A DNA stretch of 64,000 nucleotides from assembly GCF_918797505.1 (NCBI RefSeq), contig NC_092800.1, positions 35,702,263 to 35,766,262 on the forward strand, in the 5' to 3' direction. Shown here piece by piece: positions 43,352-54,414 of the stretch (the stretch's first letter is position 1; every line of letters begins with the position of its first letter). Below the pieces are notes generated by a model, which saw only the letters and a program-made list of their open reading frames with translations, had not been told where the DNA came from and did not search any database. The position numbers were made by a program, and so were the translations under genes. This stretch comes from Bemisia tabaci (lineage: Eukaryota; Arthropoda; Insecta; Hemiptera; Aleyrodidae).

Positions 43352-44171
43352 CTCACCACACCATTTATTACCATTACATACATTAACCATTTTTATAGTA
43401 AAATATATTTTCTTTTGGGATGGATTTGTGTTTCTAAGCAAGTCTTCGTTGAATTCAGCACAAATACTGTAAACGTAGCTCACGTTTATGGCAATGATTA
43501 ATCCGCTGGTTATTTTTCCTTTTAACCATAATTCCAGGCAACAATAAAATCTGTAGCCTTGAGCGTGATGTTCTGATCATGACTCATACTTGCAGAAAAA
43601 CGAAGGTGCTCTTCTTATATTTTCCGCTTATCGGCGATGGTGCAGCGATCTGAAAGCGCAAAAAGTCAGAGTGCCTTCATTATTTCGTTTATGCAACACG
43701 CACATCCACTGAGCAGGAATAGTTTCAAACAAGCCGGGCGCTTACATCGACGACGCATCGCTGTGCCTTGATCAGGATGTAGCACTCTATCCATGCTCTA
43801 TCGCATCTTCCTTAATAAATGGAACAAATCCTAATTCGAGGTTATCCTCTCTTTTTCCGAAAGAACTAGATTAAGTCAATCATTTGAATTCATGCTTTAA
43901 TAATAAAGCAGGAGAAATGAAATTAAAAGATAACGGAGCCTGATATTCCGACTGATGAGGTAAAGTAATTTTTAGGGGAAGAGTGAATCACTGATTACTT
44001 GATGTTCTCACTTATCGTGATTTCCGGTGGCGTGGCGTGTTTTGCGATATATCGATTGATCCGCTTTATAAACTTAGAGAAAAGGATCGTTAAACAGGGT
44101 GTTTGCAACACAAAATGTAATCGAGCAGTTTAATTTTTCACATGAGCACGATTGTTCGGATTTTTGTACTT

Positions 44172-44320
44172 TCAGTGAATTTTCTGCACATTACGAAGCG
44201 AATTCCTCGACATTTTCAAAGGAATCCGCAAGAACGTTCTCTCGTAAAAAATTGAATCGTCCAGTTAAATTTGGCAATAGCGGACGTGGCATGGTTCTTT
44301 TCTGCTAAACGCGGTCCGAA
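44172..44320 (+). repeat. Dispersed repeat (GTGAATTTTCTGC family), copy 2
   Basis: Matches 37,614-37,765, with AATTGAATCGTCCAGTTAA in the middle and TTCTGCTAAACGCGGTCC at the end. Confidence 0.7.
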
Positions 44321-44405
44321 TGCAACCCTAATAAAATAGATGATATTGGTCAAATTTTCGTTTTTTCGAAAGGGTGTTTGTCTAGTCGGTAAGATGAAAC
44401 TACCA

Positions 44406-44683
44406 GCGGGCCGATTATTGAAATTGATAGACAAAGCTATAGACAAAGACGACAAAAGGGATTTGGAGGGATCCGGTGGGATTGGTGGAAGCGGGTGGTG
44501 GCAATGGACATAGGAGGTAAGTAATGGTCTAACTAACGGCAACCCACGAGAAACCTGACAGTTAGTCCATCATTTTCTTCCTTAGTCTATAAGAACCAAT
44601 CATGTCAACCAATAGGATCGCTCCATACTCCCTTTGTCTTCTTTGTCTATCGCTTTGTCTATCAGTTTCAATAATCGGCCCGC
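44406..44683. mobile_element. GCGGGCCGATTATTGAAA MITE, copy 1
   Basis: TIRs of about 55 bp with ATAGACAAAG repeats (ATTGATAGACAAAGCTATAG) pair with the right end. Further copies lie at 49,285-49,552 and 51,661-51,918. Confidence 0.85.
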
Positions 44684-45291
44684 AGACCACTATCTCGATT
44701 TGCGACGTTGTAGAATTCCTGTCATACTTTATTATTTAACCGGAAAACAACTCTATGTAATGAGTTCTTGAAATCTTCCGTGATTTTTCTCTTCTGCACA
44801 AAGAAAACTCTGAAAATTTCAAGGAATGTTATGTGTTTGTTCTCTTTTAAAAAATTAAAATGGGAGGAGAGATTTTTAGACACCGCAAACGAGATACGTG
44901 GTTTGGTATGATTTAACCGTCGATGTATAGAAAAAGGCGGAGATTCAGTGATCGCGAGGCAGAGAGAGAAACAAAGCCGCGTGGCAGACCAGGTCGAAGC
45001 ACGAAAATTTCGGAGGCCAAGGTACAAAAGACAAACCACGAGAACGACGGAAAAAAGAGAAAATCCCATTTCCGTGGGGGGAATGAGGGGAGGGGGGATG
45101 GGGGGTCAGCCGCAACATTCCGAAACTCGAGGGGCCAAGAGACGGAGGAGATAAATTCTGCCACCTCCAGACATGACCGAAAAAATGAGTGATATCGAGG
45201 AGCAAAGAGGAGCGTTTCCCGTTCTTCGGGAAAATGGGCCCACTGTGTGAGCCACAGGACTATTTTTGGTTGTTGAATAGACCACCATCTC

Positions 45292-45931
45292 TGCCTTGAC
45301 AGCGAAGAGAGCAGTGAGTACCAAAATGAAGTTTTGAAAAAACGGGCTCGGAAGCTTCTGAGCAGAAAATTGTACGTATTTCTATCAAACGGAACCAAGT
45401 GCATCAAGACATGAGCCCTAAGACCCATAAGAATACATGCATAACAAGGCTCAAGTCATAATGCACATAGTTCCGTTTGACAGAAATACGTCCAATTGTA
45501 TTGTAAGAAGCCTCCGTTCTTTCTCAAATTGCCACTAATCGTCTGAAAGACTTCTAGAAACTATTTGGATGATTAAAAATTAATTGATTTTATTTCAATT
45601 ATACAGAGAAGGTATTTTTCATTTTCATGATAGGTTATATTGATAGGCAAGACAGCCGTAAGTGTTTTATTCGCACTTACTGGCACTTTACTTGAAAGCA
45701 CTGTTTTCATTGGCTCTCTAAAGGAATTTTGTCACTTACTGCTGTCTTGCCTAAAAGTACGTCATTCTTTACACACTTCCGGTTTTCTCGTATATCTCGT
45801 TTTGATACGATTAAGATGAATTTTGTTGTTTCAGCTATTTCAGTGATTTCACCTAAAAGAGTTTAGAAAAATTGTGAAGGAAACTCGATTTCGAAAATTT
45901 GACACTTAATGCTCTGTTCGCTACCACGGCA
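45292..45931. mobile_element. TGCCGTGATAGCGAAAAGAG element, copy 1 (with nested MITE)
   Basis: Terminal TGCCTTGACAGCGAAGAGAG pairs with the right end; the body matches 60,061-60,614, including GGCAAGACAGCCGTAAGTG. A ~120-bp palindrome at 45,371-45,491 splits it and is absent from the other copy. Confidence 0.8.
45371..45491. mobile_element. Small palindromic MITE (ACGTATTTCTATCAAACGGA), copy 1
   Basis: Arms GTACGTATTTCTATCAAACG and the complement pair around a ~50-bp centre. A second copy is at 47,013-47,146. The sister element at 60,061 has the site without this insertion. Confidence 0.85.
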
Positions 45932-47012
45932 GATCTACGGCCACTGAATAAAGCATATCGACGGTGTAAATCCGCAACCACTTATCTCAGTTTGCGACGT
46001 CGCAGACTTCCTATCATACTTTATTTTTTAAATGAAAACCCCGTGATTTTTCTTTTCAGTGCCAAGAAAATTCTGCAAAAACTTCAAGGAATGATATCAA
46101 TTTCTTCTCCTAAAAAAAAGGGGGGAAAAAAAGCGGAGATTTTCAAGCACCACAAACGAGATACTTGGTTGCGGACTTACGCCGTCGACATATGCAGGGA
46201 ATAAAAACCTCTGTTAATCGAATCCAACAGTTCTGTAGGCGTTTTCCGGGTCACAGGACTGAGATCGTAGGCTAGTGAACGACAGATTTCAAAGCGTTCT
46301 GATCGATTTACCTCCTTGTAGTAGGCAGTGACAAACTTGCAACGCCGCAAATTGAGGTATGATTGCTTTCACCGCACCGTCGGTGACGAGGAAATGCGTG
46401 TAAATGCGCATGCGCTAGAGTAGAATTTCAACGGTAATCGTGATCTTCAGCCACCAAGTCGAAGCTATACAGTCGAACTGTCGAAGGCGCTCTGAGCAAC
46501 TATTCAGCCTCCGAAGTGTTGCACAGTATCAGATGGAAATGAAGGCGCACTAACTTCAGTAAATTGAGTGGTATCGTTTATTACTGTGTGGGTGTAGGGT
46601 CCTATTAATTTCACGATTTGCGGTTCCTGTCCGGTCGCTTCAGCTGAAAGAAGTGGACTTCAGTACGGTGATCGTATCGACGGTTCAGTTATAGGAACCG
46701 AGAAACCTCCAGTTCACATGGAAAATGCTCCATATTGACCGAATTTTTCGGATCGGTCGATTCGTCGTTCACCGGACAATGGAATGTAACTCTATTCCAA
46801 GATTGCAAAATTAACTGAAACAATTCAATTTTTCACAAACACGCACCGCCTGCGTAATTTACCAAAATTAACTCGGATTTTGCATAAGATCAGGAGAAAA
46901 ATCATGAAATTCTCAATCAGAAAAACCCAAGATTCTCTCGGTAAAAAGTGCAATTTTTGAGGGGAAACGTGGCAACATTGAAATGTAGTTACGTTTTTTC
47001 GTGAGGAAAACT

Positions 47013-47146
47013 ACTAATTGGACATATTTCTATCAAACGGAACTACGTGCATTATGACGTGAGCCCTGTTATGCATATACTCTTATGCATCTCAGGGCTC
47101 TCGTTATAATGCACATAGTTCTGTTTGATAGAAATACGTCCAATTG
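47013..47146. mobile_element. Small palindromic MITE (ACGTATTTCTATCAAACGGA), copy 2
   Basis: Arms begin AATTGGACATATTTCTATC and end GATAGAAATACGTCCAATT, pairing around GTTATGCATATAC. Confidence 0.85.
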
Positions 47147-47243
47147 AGTCTTCGGTTCTCTGAATTGAAGTTTAAACTGAAGTGGTCGACTCTCAACTGA
47201 GAGCTAGGTCTCTCAACCGCAAAGCGCGTATTGAACTGTATGC

Positions 47244-47495
47244 TGCCGTGGTGAGGAAGAACGCCGTACGTACATTCGAGAGTTGCCAAATTTCCTTCGA
47301 TAAAGTGTTTATTTTTGAGGAAAGTTATGAATATTTTTCTTTTAAACTTTCAGGGACTTTAGGTGCGCATTGCGAACAAAATTAACTTAAAAATTGGGAG
47401 GAAAATATTTTTAAGTTTACTAGGAAATTCGCGTTATATCAAAGGAAATTTGGCAACGCCTGAAGGTTCATACGGTGTTTTTCCTTACCAGGGCA
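47244..47495. mobile_element. TGCCGTG-ended MITE, copy 2
   Basis: Terminal TGCCGTGGTGAGGAAGAACG and the complement at the right end; inner GAGTTGCCAAATTTCC and GGAAATTTGGCAACG pair. Confidence 0.85.
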
Positions 47496-49284
47496 GTATG
47501 GTCCGTGTAACCGAGGTTTTCCCTCCTCTAGAGTAACTCTACAAATAAGTTTTGAGAAAATAAACCCTTCAGCGTCCAAGCACAACATTTTACTGAACGA
47601 ATCCTTTCTTTTTGTCAAGTTTTCAATAATCATCCAACAGACTTATTTTTTTGAATGATCGAAAATCATTTCACGTTTGGCAAGTATGTGCTATCTTCGG
47701 TAAGTCTGCCGATAGTGATGGTTACGTTTGAGACAAACTAGAGTCCCTTTATACTGAGTAGAATCTATCCCTCTATACTATAGTAGAACTCTTTGAAATG
47801 GATAAATTGTAGAACCAACAGGAAGAACCGACATTTCGTTCAGTTCATCATAGCCCGCGTAAATACAGAGGAAGAATGATCAGTAAAATGACAACTGTGG
47901 TGGTTAGCTTTAACGACCCTGAGGGCATTTAGGGGTTAGTTCGAGACGTTGGCGAAGTGCGACACAATTTGGGCCGACCAAATGGAAAAATAATAGCCGA
48001 GGGACAGGCCGCAAAATATTTGAGCTCAAACTCTCCAGAACAAGACAGCGAAGCTATTATCTTGGGCGACGATGCCGGGCAGAATTAGGAATTATTACGC
48101 CCTACGAACATTCATGACGTAAATTTCCGTCCTAATGTTTCGTTTTCCAACAGCGGTTCGATCATAAAAACAACGTTGTCATTTGATGGAGTGCGGGCCC
48201 GCTCTCTTACACGAGAGAGCGCTTGAAAATTTTGTGACCCATTCTCCACTCATTTCATAGAAGCCCCCGTATCTTTAATTCTTAAATTTTGAAGATTTCT
48301 AATATATTTCTCGAAAATAAAACGAGAAAGAGTTACAAAAATATACGAAGAAGCAGTTTCAACACAAAAATTTGAATCCGATATCGAACTCAATTTAGCT
48401 GAAAGTACACAAATTTTGGAACTGAATAGAAGGAGGATAGGTATATGTCGATCGCAAAGTTGGATAATTTCGGATGGAATTTTTAGCATTTTTGTAGCAT
48501 TTTTTTAAAGCATTTCAGGGTCATTTCCACCATCTTGGCTAGTTGAGTTTTGAAACTTTGAGTCGAAATTCAAGTTTCTCCTCAGAAAATGGCATCAGGT
48601 ACCAAGTTTCACAAAAATCGATCAAACAGGAGCAAAATTAGAATTTTAAGCCACATCCGTCATTTTGAATTTCGGATTTTTGAAAAATTGAGTTGAAATT
48701 CAAGTTTCCCGGCAAAAAGTACCCCCGATCACTAAGTTTCACAAAAACTGACCGAACAGGAACCGCACATCGTGGAATTAATAGGACTCTACACAGTGGT
48801 AAACGATACCAGTCAGTTAACAAACGTCAGTGCGCCTTCAATTACGTTTGATACTGTGCAACACTTCAGAGGCTGAATAGTTGCTCACAGCGCCTTCGGC
48901 AGCATAGCCTCGACTTGATGGCGCGGCGGAAGACAACGCTTATCCACCGCGCTTGCTGTTACACATTGTAAAAACATTCACGCCTCAATTTGCGACGTTG
49001 CAAGTTTTTCACCGCCTATTTTCTATATGGTTAAACCAATATGAACGCTTTAATATCTGCCGTGATGTTCAAAATTATCAATGAGCCATCCATGAGACGT
49101 TTCATAAAAAACTTTTTTGACAAGATGAAACTTTTCAAAAAGTTTCCAGTATGTTTAGAGAATATTACCACACACATGTAGGTGCGTTGCACTTTAAATT
49201 AGCCGCTGGTCTATCTTATAGACCATCCTGAAAACGCTGCAAAGTTATTCCCTTGAAGGTTCCGGTAAGGTTTCATTTTATACT

Positions 49285-49552
49285 CATTATTGAAATTAGT
49301 AGACAGCGCGCTAGACATGGAAGACAAACAGAAAATGGAGCGATCCTATTGGTAGAGGCAGGTAGTTGGAATGGACAAAGGTGGTAAGTAATAGACTAAC
49401 AATAACGGCAACCCACAAGAGACTCTTTTGTTATTCCATCATTTCCTTCTTATTCTATGACAACCACGCGTTTCAACCAATAGAATCGCTTCATTTCCCC
49501 TCAATCTTCTTTGTCTATCGCCTCGTCTATCAGTCTCAATAATCACCCCGCT
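49285..49552. mobile_element. GCGGGCCGATTATTGAAA MITE, copy 2
   Basis: Shares GGAGCGATCCTATTGG in the interior and the ATTATTGAAA/TTTCAATAAT-type ends with copies 1 and 3, more diverged at the ends. Confidence 0.75.
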
Positions 49553-49578
49553 GGACCAAAAACTTCATTGTGCCATAC

Positions 49579-49828
49579 TACCGTGCTAAGGAAGAACGCT
49601 GTATGAACACTTGAGCGTTGCCAAATTTCCTTTGATAAAATGTTCATTTTTGAGGAAAGTTATGAATATTTTTCCTTTAAATTTTCAGAATCTTTAGGTA
49701 AAATTGTGAACTAAATTATCTGAAAAATTGGGAGAGAAATATTCACAAATTTACAAGGAAATTCGCGCTTTATGAAAGGAAATTTAGCAACGCCTGGAGG
49801 TTCATACGGCGTTCTTCTTAGCACGGCA
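49579..49828. mobile_element. TGCCGTG-ended MITE, copy 3
   Basis: Both ends intact (CCGTGCTAAGGAAGAACG; right end TTAGCACGGCA). Confidence 0.88.
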
Positions 49829-49842
49829 GCATACGCACCGAA

Positions 49843-50212
49843 CACTGAAAAAAAAAATCTCGGTGTATTTACTAAGAAAAGGGTAAAATTACCAAGAATT
49901 CAGGGTTCTACTTGATCCCAGTTTTTTCTTGGTAAAATTACCATTTATGGAATTGGTCATTTTACTGGATCTTGGTAAAAACGCCAATATTTTTTATCGA
50001 CTGTGGTAGAATTACCGAGATAAAATGGCAAAGTTACCGGGAATTGATTACCAATAAAAGTGGTATTCTTACCTGAAAAAAACAGTAAAAATACCTGTTT
50101 TTAGGTAAGCTTCCAGTCTGTCTTGGTAAAATTACCAATAATTGGTAAAAAAAGTGAGATGGTAAAGGTACCAACGGACCTTGGTAAAAACGCCGAGAAT
50201 TTTTTTTCAGTG
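49843..50212. mobile_element. CACTG-ended MITE rich in GGTAAAATTACC palindromes, copy 1
   Basis: CACTGAAAAAAAAAATCTCGG left end pairs with CGAGAATTTTTTTTCAGTG on the right (about 20 bp). The interior has more than ten GGTAA/TTACC motifs, many arranged as inverted pairs. Its ends match the 16,103-16,245 MITE in the first ~15 bp. Confidence 0.85.
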
Positions 50213-50315
50213 AAGGTCAGTCTTTTGCCCGCAAGATTTACCCTCCCTACAGGTTTCAGATCTTGACCTGATTTTTCTGCGACGTTCGCTCGAGCCTTTT
50301 TCTCCCTTTTCGACG

Positions 50316-50489
50316 ATGTTGGCAGCGTTGAGGGATCCGTTTAATAAATTGGCGGCTTTGCGGAATCTGCATGTGGCGAGCGGGGTACTCGCGGGGCTAT
50401 TGAAAGCGTTGTCCGGCGACGGCGAGCGATGCCCGCGCGGTGCAATCCAGTCGGCACGATCCATCACGCTGATTCGCAGCCGGAGACAG
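50316..50489 (+). CDS. Candidate first coding exon, plus strand, with targeting-peptide-like N-terminus
   Basis: A CpG-rich frame of 58 codons from the ATG at 50,316 to a GGAGACAG/GTAATG donor (50,489/50,490). The N-terminus (MLAALRDPFNKLAALRNLH) is amphipathic with spaced Arg/Lys and no early acid cluster, as in mitochondrial presequences. It sits between two MITEs of one family, in a locally GC-rich islet. No downstream exon was found and no protein is recognised. The opposite strand has a longer frame (50,207-50,650), which I judge to be the shadow. Confidence 0.25.
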
Positions 50490-50776
50490 GTAATGTGACG
50501 AGGACGAGGGCAGCTGATAAGACCGTTGCGCACTCGGGCTTGAAACCCCCAATTTTTCGAGCGAGCTTCAAGAAAAAATGCATGGTGAACCTTTAAAGGC
50601 TGCGAAATTTCCTTTGCACGTAGGCACACCTCAAGGTATTTTCCCTGCAAAGTCCCTTGGAAATGTACCTCCCTTTGTTTATCTTAGCGACTATTAAGGA
50701 CAGAAAAATCCTCTGAAAATACAGATCAATGAAATGCTGAGAGGACAGTGGTGCACGATTGTTTTGTATGGCTCCA

Positions 50777-51190
50777 CACTGAAAAAAAAATCTCGGTGTA
50801 TTTACTAAGCAAAGGGTAAAATAACCAAGATTTCAGGGTTCTATCTGATCTCAGTTTTTTCTTGGTAAAATTACCATTAATGGAATTGATAATTTTACCG
50901 AGAAATCTCGGTAAAATTATTGAACTTTCACGGTAATTTTACTGGACCTTGGTAAAAACGCCAATATTTTTTATCGACTGTGGTAGAATTACCGATATAA
51001 AATGGCAAAGTTACCGGGAATTGATTACTACTAAAAGTGGTATTTTTACCTGAAAAAAACAGTAAAAATACCGGTTTTTAGGTAAGCTTACCAGTCTGTC
51101 TTTGTAAAATTACCAATAATTGGTAAAAAAAGTGAGATGGTAAAGGTACCAACGGACCTTGGTAAAAACGCCGAGAATTTTTTTTCAATG
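50777..51190. mobile_element. CACTG-ended MITE rich in GGTAAAATTACC palindromes, copy 2
   Basis: 414 bp, collinear with copy 1 but with an extra internal stretch (about 50,890-50,945). The two copies are in the same orientation and flank the candidate exon at 50,316. Confidence 0.85.
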
Positions 51191-51519
51191 TGACAAATTG
51201 TTTATTCTCATGAAAAGTTGTGGGTGTGTTTCTTTAAATTTTCTAGGCATTTTAAATTAAAGTGGACGTATATCTGCTGAACAGAACTCTGAAAAAATGG
51301 TATTCTGTTTTAACACCTATGTCAGAAATGCGTCTGGTGATTCCAAGATGCTGCCTTGACAGCCCATGTAGTTAAATTTGCATTCAGGGTGTAAAGTTTA
51401 CTGCGAGTGCGAGGGTAGTAAAGGTAGTATCTTGAGATCATCAGACATATTTTTGACATCCTAGGTGCTAAATTAGCATGAAATGTTTTTCATTGAACCA
51501 GAGACAGGTGGAAATGAGG

Positions 51520-51640
51520 CTCAAGATTCCTCATCGTCGCAAACTTCAAAGGAAAATTGGGTCAAGATTTGAGACCTGCAGGGAGAGTAGAGTAAATCTT
51601 GCGTTTAAAAAAAAACTGACCTTCAGTGTGTATGGGACAC
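51520..51640. repeat. Inverted copy of 50,213-50,290
   Basis: GGTCAAGATTTGAGACCTGC and GAGTAAATCTTGCG match the complement of the segment just right of the first CACTG MITE. Confidence 0.6.
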
Positions 51641-51660
51641 TAAAGTTTTCTGTCCAGTGA

Positions 51661-51918
51661 GCTGATTATTGAGCCTAATAGACGAAGTGATAGGCAAAGA
51701 AGATCGAGGGAAAATGAAACGATCCTATAGGTTGAAACGGATGGTTGTTATAGAATAAGAGGGAAAATGATGGAATAACTGAAGAGTCTCTCGATAGTTG
51801 CCGTATACACATCTCGATTCTCCATTCCAACCACCCACCACCACCAATAGGATCGCTCAATTTTCTTTTTGTTTTCTTTGTCCAGCACTTTTTCTACTGC
51901 TTTCAATAATCAGCCCGC
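51661..51918. mobile_element. GCGGGCCGATTATTGAAA MITE, copy 3
   Basis: GCTGATTATTGAGCCTAATAG on the left pairs with TTTCAATAATCAGCCCGC on the right; interior GATCCTATAGGTTGAAACGG. Confidence 0.8.
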
Positions 51919-52643
51919 CTATTGACTTGCAAATAAAATTATATCTTTGGTTCAAAGCCTTGCGCGACGGTTCAAAGATAGGTTTAAACCCACTGAGCAA
52001 CTAAACCAGCACGGGAGATGTTTTGTTGCATACTTTCCCAATTGAAGGCGCACTTTTAGAGTGATCTGTTTCATTGGGATGCTTTATTTTATCGTACAGA
52101 TCTTACCTAGTTTAGGTGTGGTACGACGGCTTGGAGGAGGGAATTTCTCAAAATAGACGGCTGAAGAATGAAGAATCGCCATAAATTCCTCTCTAGGACA
52201 GGCCCACTTCCCACGCAGGGGAAGGTACGGAGTACAACTCTTCAAAAGAGGTCTCTTGAATCGCAAGTTTGCAAATGAGATGAAGAGAGCGCCTGCAATG
52301 TAATGCGCAGGCAACATGGATATCCGTTGGACACGAAAAGTTGCATTCAGGTGTAGTTATTGAAAAAGCAAAGATGCCTTCAATTTTTATCGCCAATAAA
52401 AACGTACGATTCTGTTAAACTTGGTCCTTACATTATTAGGAGCCTGATGACCATTAAAAGTCTTTCTCATCCTTATATACCCAAAAGTTGCACAACAAAT
52501 AGATAGTATTTCCTTAGATCTGTCGGAAGACATGCATGCTCGATGAGAACAACAAAGAACAAAAAGTACATTGTCTCAGCATTAGGATTGACTTGCAAGC
52601 TCAACTCAGCTTGATCCTCGGTCCAATCAACCGAGGTCAATTC
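51919..52643. other. Intergenic, no supported gene
   Basis: Short frames only (for example 52,084-52,317 minus). No repeats of the listed families. Confidence 0.5.
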
Positions 52644-52895
52644 TGCCGCACTGAGGAAAAACGCCGTATGAGCATTCGAGAGTTGCCAAATTTCTTATTA
52701 GAAAATCTTTATTTTAGAAGAGAATCGTGAATATTTTCCTTGAAATCCTCAGACTTTTTAGATCAAATTAAGAACGGAGCCCTCTAAAAAATCAGAAGAG
52801 AGATGTTCACAAATTTTCCTACAAAATTCCTATTTTGTCTAAGGAAATTTGGCAACGCCTGATGGCTCATACGGCGTTCTTCCTTAGCACGGGCA
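52644..52895. mobile_element. TGCCGTG-ended MITE, copy 4
   Basis: TGCCGCACTGAGGAAAAACG left end and TTAGCACGGGCA right end with the usual inner arms. Confidence 0.88.
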
Positions 52896-53141
52896 GAATT
52901 GGATCCTGTTATTCGCAATGCGAGTCGGATTAGAGGGACAGGTATCGACTTCCGGCAAATCTGGCTGTCTCTCCGTGTCCGCTGTTCGGTTGCATAAAAG
53001 GACGCTTAACGAGGTGATCTGACGTCATCTTGTGGAGGTCGGAAAAGCCACCTGGAGTTGAAGGGACGATTATCCGGACCGCAAAGTAGAGTTCGCTGAG
53101 AAATGTTTGCCATGCTGGCGGGTTTTTGAGGATACGTAAAG

Positions 53142-53300
53142 TGGACCGCGTTTAGCAGGAAGGAACCAAGCCACATCAGCTATTGCAAAATTTTGTTGGG
53201 AAATTTAATTTTGTACAAGAGAACGTTTGTGCGGGTTCCTTTAGAAACAATAAGTAATTTGCTTCGTACTGTGCAGAAAATTCACTGAAATTTGCAAAAA
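53142..53300 (-). repeat. Dispersed repeat (GTGAATTTTCTGC family), copy 3, inverted
   Basis: Reverse complement of the 37,614 and 44,172 copies. Confidence 0.7.
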
Positions 53301-53341
53301 AAATTCGCACAGCTGTTTTCACCTAAATAATTGTATTGCCC

Positions 53342-53669
53342 ACAAAAAGTGAGTCGTTTTCGGTCGGAAAATAAATTAAAAATTAATATTTTACAACTTG
53401 TCTCTCTTGAGCGACAACTTTTCTCCCCGGAGAGGCAACTTGTTCCACAAGGATCACAAGTTGTCTCTCACGGGTGACAAGTAATTGCTCAGGAGAGACA
53501 AGTTGTCTCTCAGGAGAGAAAATTTGTTTCTCGGGAGAGAAAATTTGTCACTCAGGAGAGAAAATTTGTCTCTCGGGAGAGAAAATTTGTCTCTCAGGAG
53601 AGAAAATTCGTCTCTCGGGAGAGAAATTAATTTTTAATTTATTTTCTGACTGAAAATGACTCAGTTTTG
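53342..53669. mobile_element. MITE with internal ~24-bp minisatellite
   Basis: Inverted ends (GGAAAATAAATTAAAAATTAAT and complement, split here as AAAATAAATTAAAAATT) surround about nine imperfect copies of AATTTGTCTCTCAGGAGAG, each itself a small inverted repeat (TCTC..GAGA). Confidence 0.8.
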
Positions 53670-53747
53670 ATTCGGAATGTTTCGGGTTTTTACTGTCGTA
53701 TTTTAGCCTTGTTTCCTATTATTATCCCTTGTTTTTTCTCTGCTGCA

Positions 53748-54113
53748 CGAAGAAAAAAACCCGTGCGTGGGACCCGAAGTTGAGGTCGTATGGATCTCTG
53801 AAGTTTTCGGATCGCGAATCCGAAAACTTGAGATCCAGCTGCCGAAGTTCGGGTAAAACATCTGAAGTACTTCAGTGCATACCGAAGTACTTCAGTACAT
53901 ACCGAAGTACTTCAGTACATACCGAAGTACTTCAGTACATACCGAAGTACTTTAAACGTGTGAGCCGAACGTTCGGTTACTATTGGAGTACTTCAGATGT
54001 TTGACCCGAACTTCGGCTGCTGGACCTCAAGTTTCCGGACGCGCGATCCGTAAACTTCAGAGATCCATACGACCTCAACTTCGGGTCTCAAGCACGAAGT
54101 TTTTTTCTCCGCG
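53748..54113. mobile_element. Palindromic MITE with 20-bp minisatellite core
   Basis: Arms with ACCCGAAGTTGAGGTCGTATG and complement (split at ATCTCTGAAGTTT) flank 4.7 copies of CCGAAGTACTTCAGTACATA (53,862-53,955). The repeat core GAAGTACTTC is a perfect 10-bp palindrome. Confidence 0.85.
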
Positions 54114-54122
54114 TGATAGCGA

Positions 54123-54195
54123 TGACATCAGTGAAGTCTCCGTCCTGATTGATGACGTCATCCAGGAGCCGAGATCGCCAGCGTTTGCGACGTCA
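54123..54195. promoter_or_regulatory. Cluster of three CRE-like sites in a CpG-rich islet
   Basis: TGACATCA at 54,123, full CRE TGACGTCA at 54,153 and CGACGTCA at 54,188 lie within 73 bp. TGACGTCA is the classical CREB/ATF site. The islet continues GC-rich to about 54,350. An open plus-strand frame (DDISEVSVLIDDVIQEP...) covers the same bases to 54,285, so a coding exon is an alternative reading. Confidence 0.4.
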
Positions 54196-54414
54196 CTAAA
54201 AGATCCGGAAATGGCTGCGAGTCCGGAGCGGTCGCGGCACCCGTCGTCCGGAGACGAGCAGGTGCCGGTGCGGATCTCGGCGTGAATAATTGAGCCGCGC
54301 GAACGAAAGAAACGCGCTCATCGCTCGCGGCTGGCGGCGGGCAATCTCCTCGAGGGCTAAGTAGTGTCGACATCATTTATTAAGCCCGCTCTTCCCTACG
54401 ACAGTATAATGAGC

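Larger units (their letters stand above)
44700..46200. other. Repeat-rich stretch with GC-rich patch; no supported gene
   Basis: 44,940-45,190 is purine-rich on the plus strand and gives overlapping low-complexity frames (Arg/Gly/Lys-rich) that are unlikely to be genes. The rest is transposon sequence described separately. Confidence 0.45.
46318..49025. mobile_element. Possible 2.7-kb element with ~200-bp interrupted TIRs
   Basis: 46,318-46,555 is an inverted, imperfect copy of 48,824-49,025: CTTGCAACGCCGCAAATTGAGG pairs (split around 20 bp) with CCTCAATTTGCGACGTTGC, and the GAAGGCGC...CTATTCAGCCTC part with its complement. Two MITEs (47,013 and 47,244) lie between the arms. No transposase is seen. 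Confidence 0.5.

Noticed and set aside
44913..45428. 171-codon minus-strand frame
   Set aside because: It crosses a transposon boundary and a purine-rich low-complexity stretch; no recognisable motif.
50207..50650. 147-codon minus-strand frame
   Set aside because: It begins inside a MITE end and includes a repeat copied at 51,520; the plus-strand reading with a donor site is more plausible.
53862..53955. Regular 20-bp repeats that could suggest a CRISPR array
   Set aside because: No spacers separate the repeats, the units are contiguous, and the array lies inside a palindromic MITE in a eukaryotic context.
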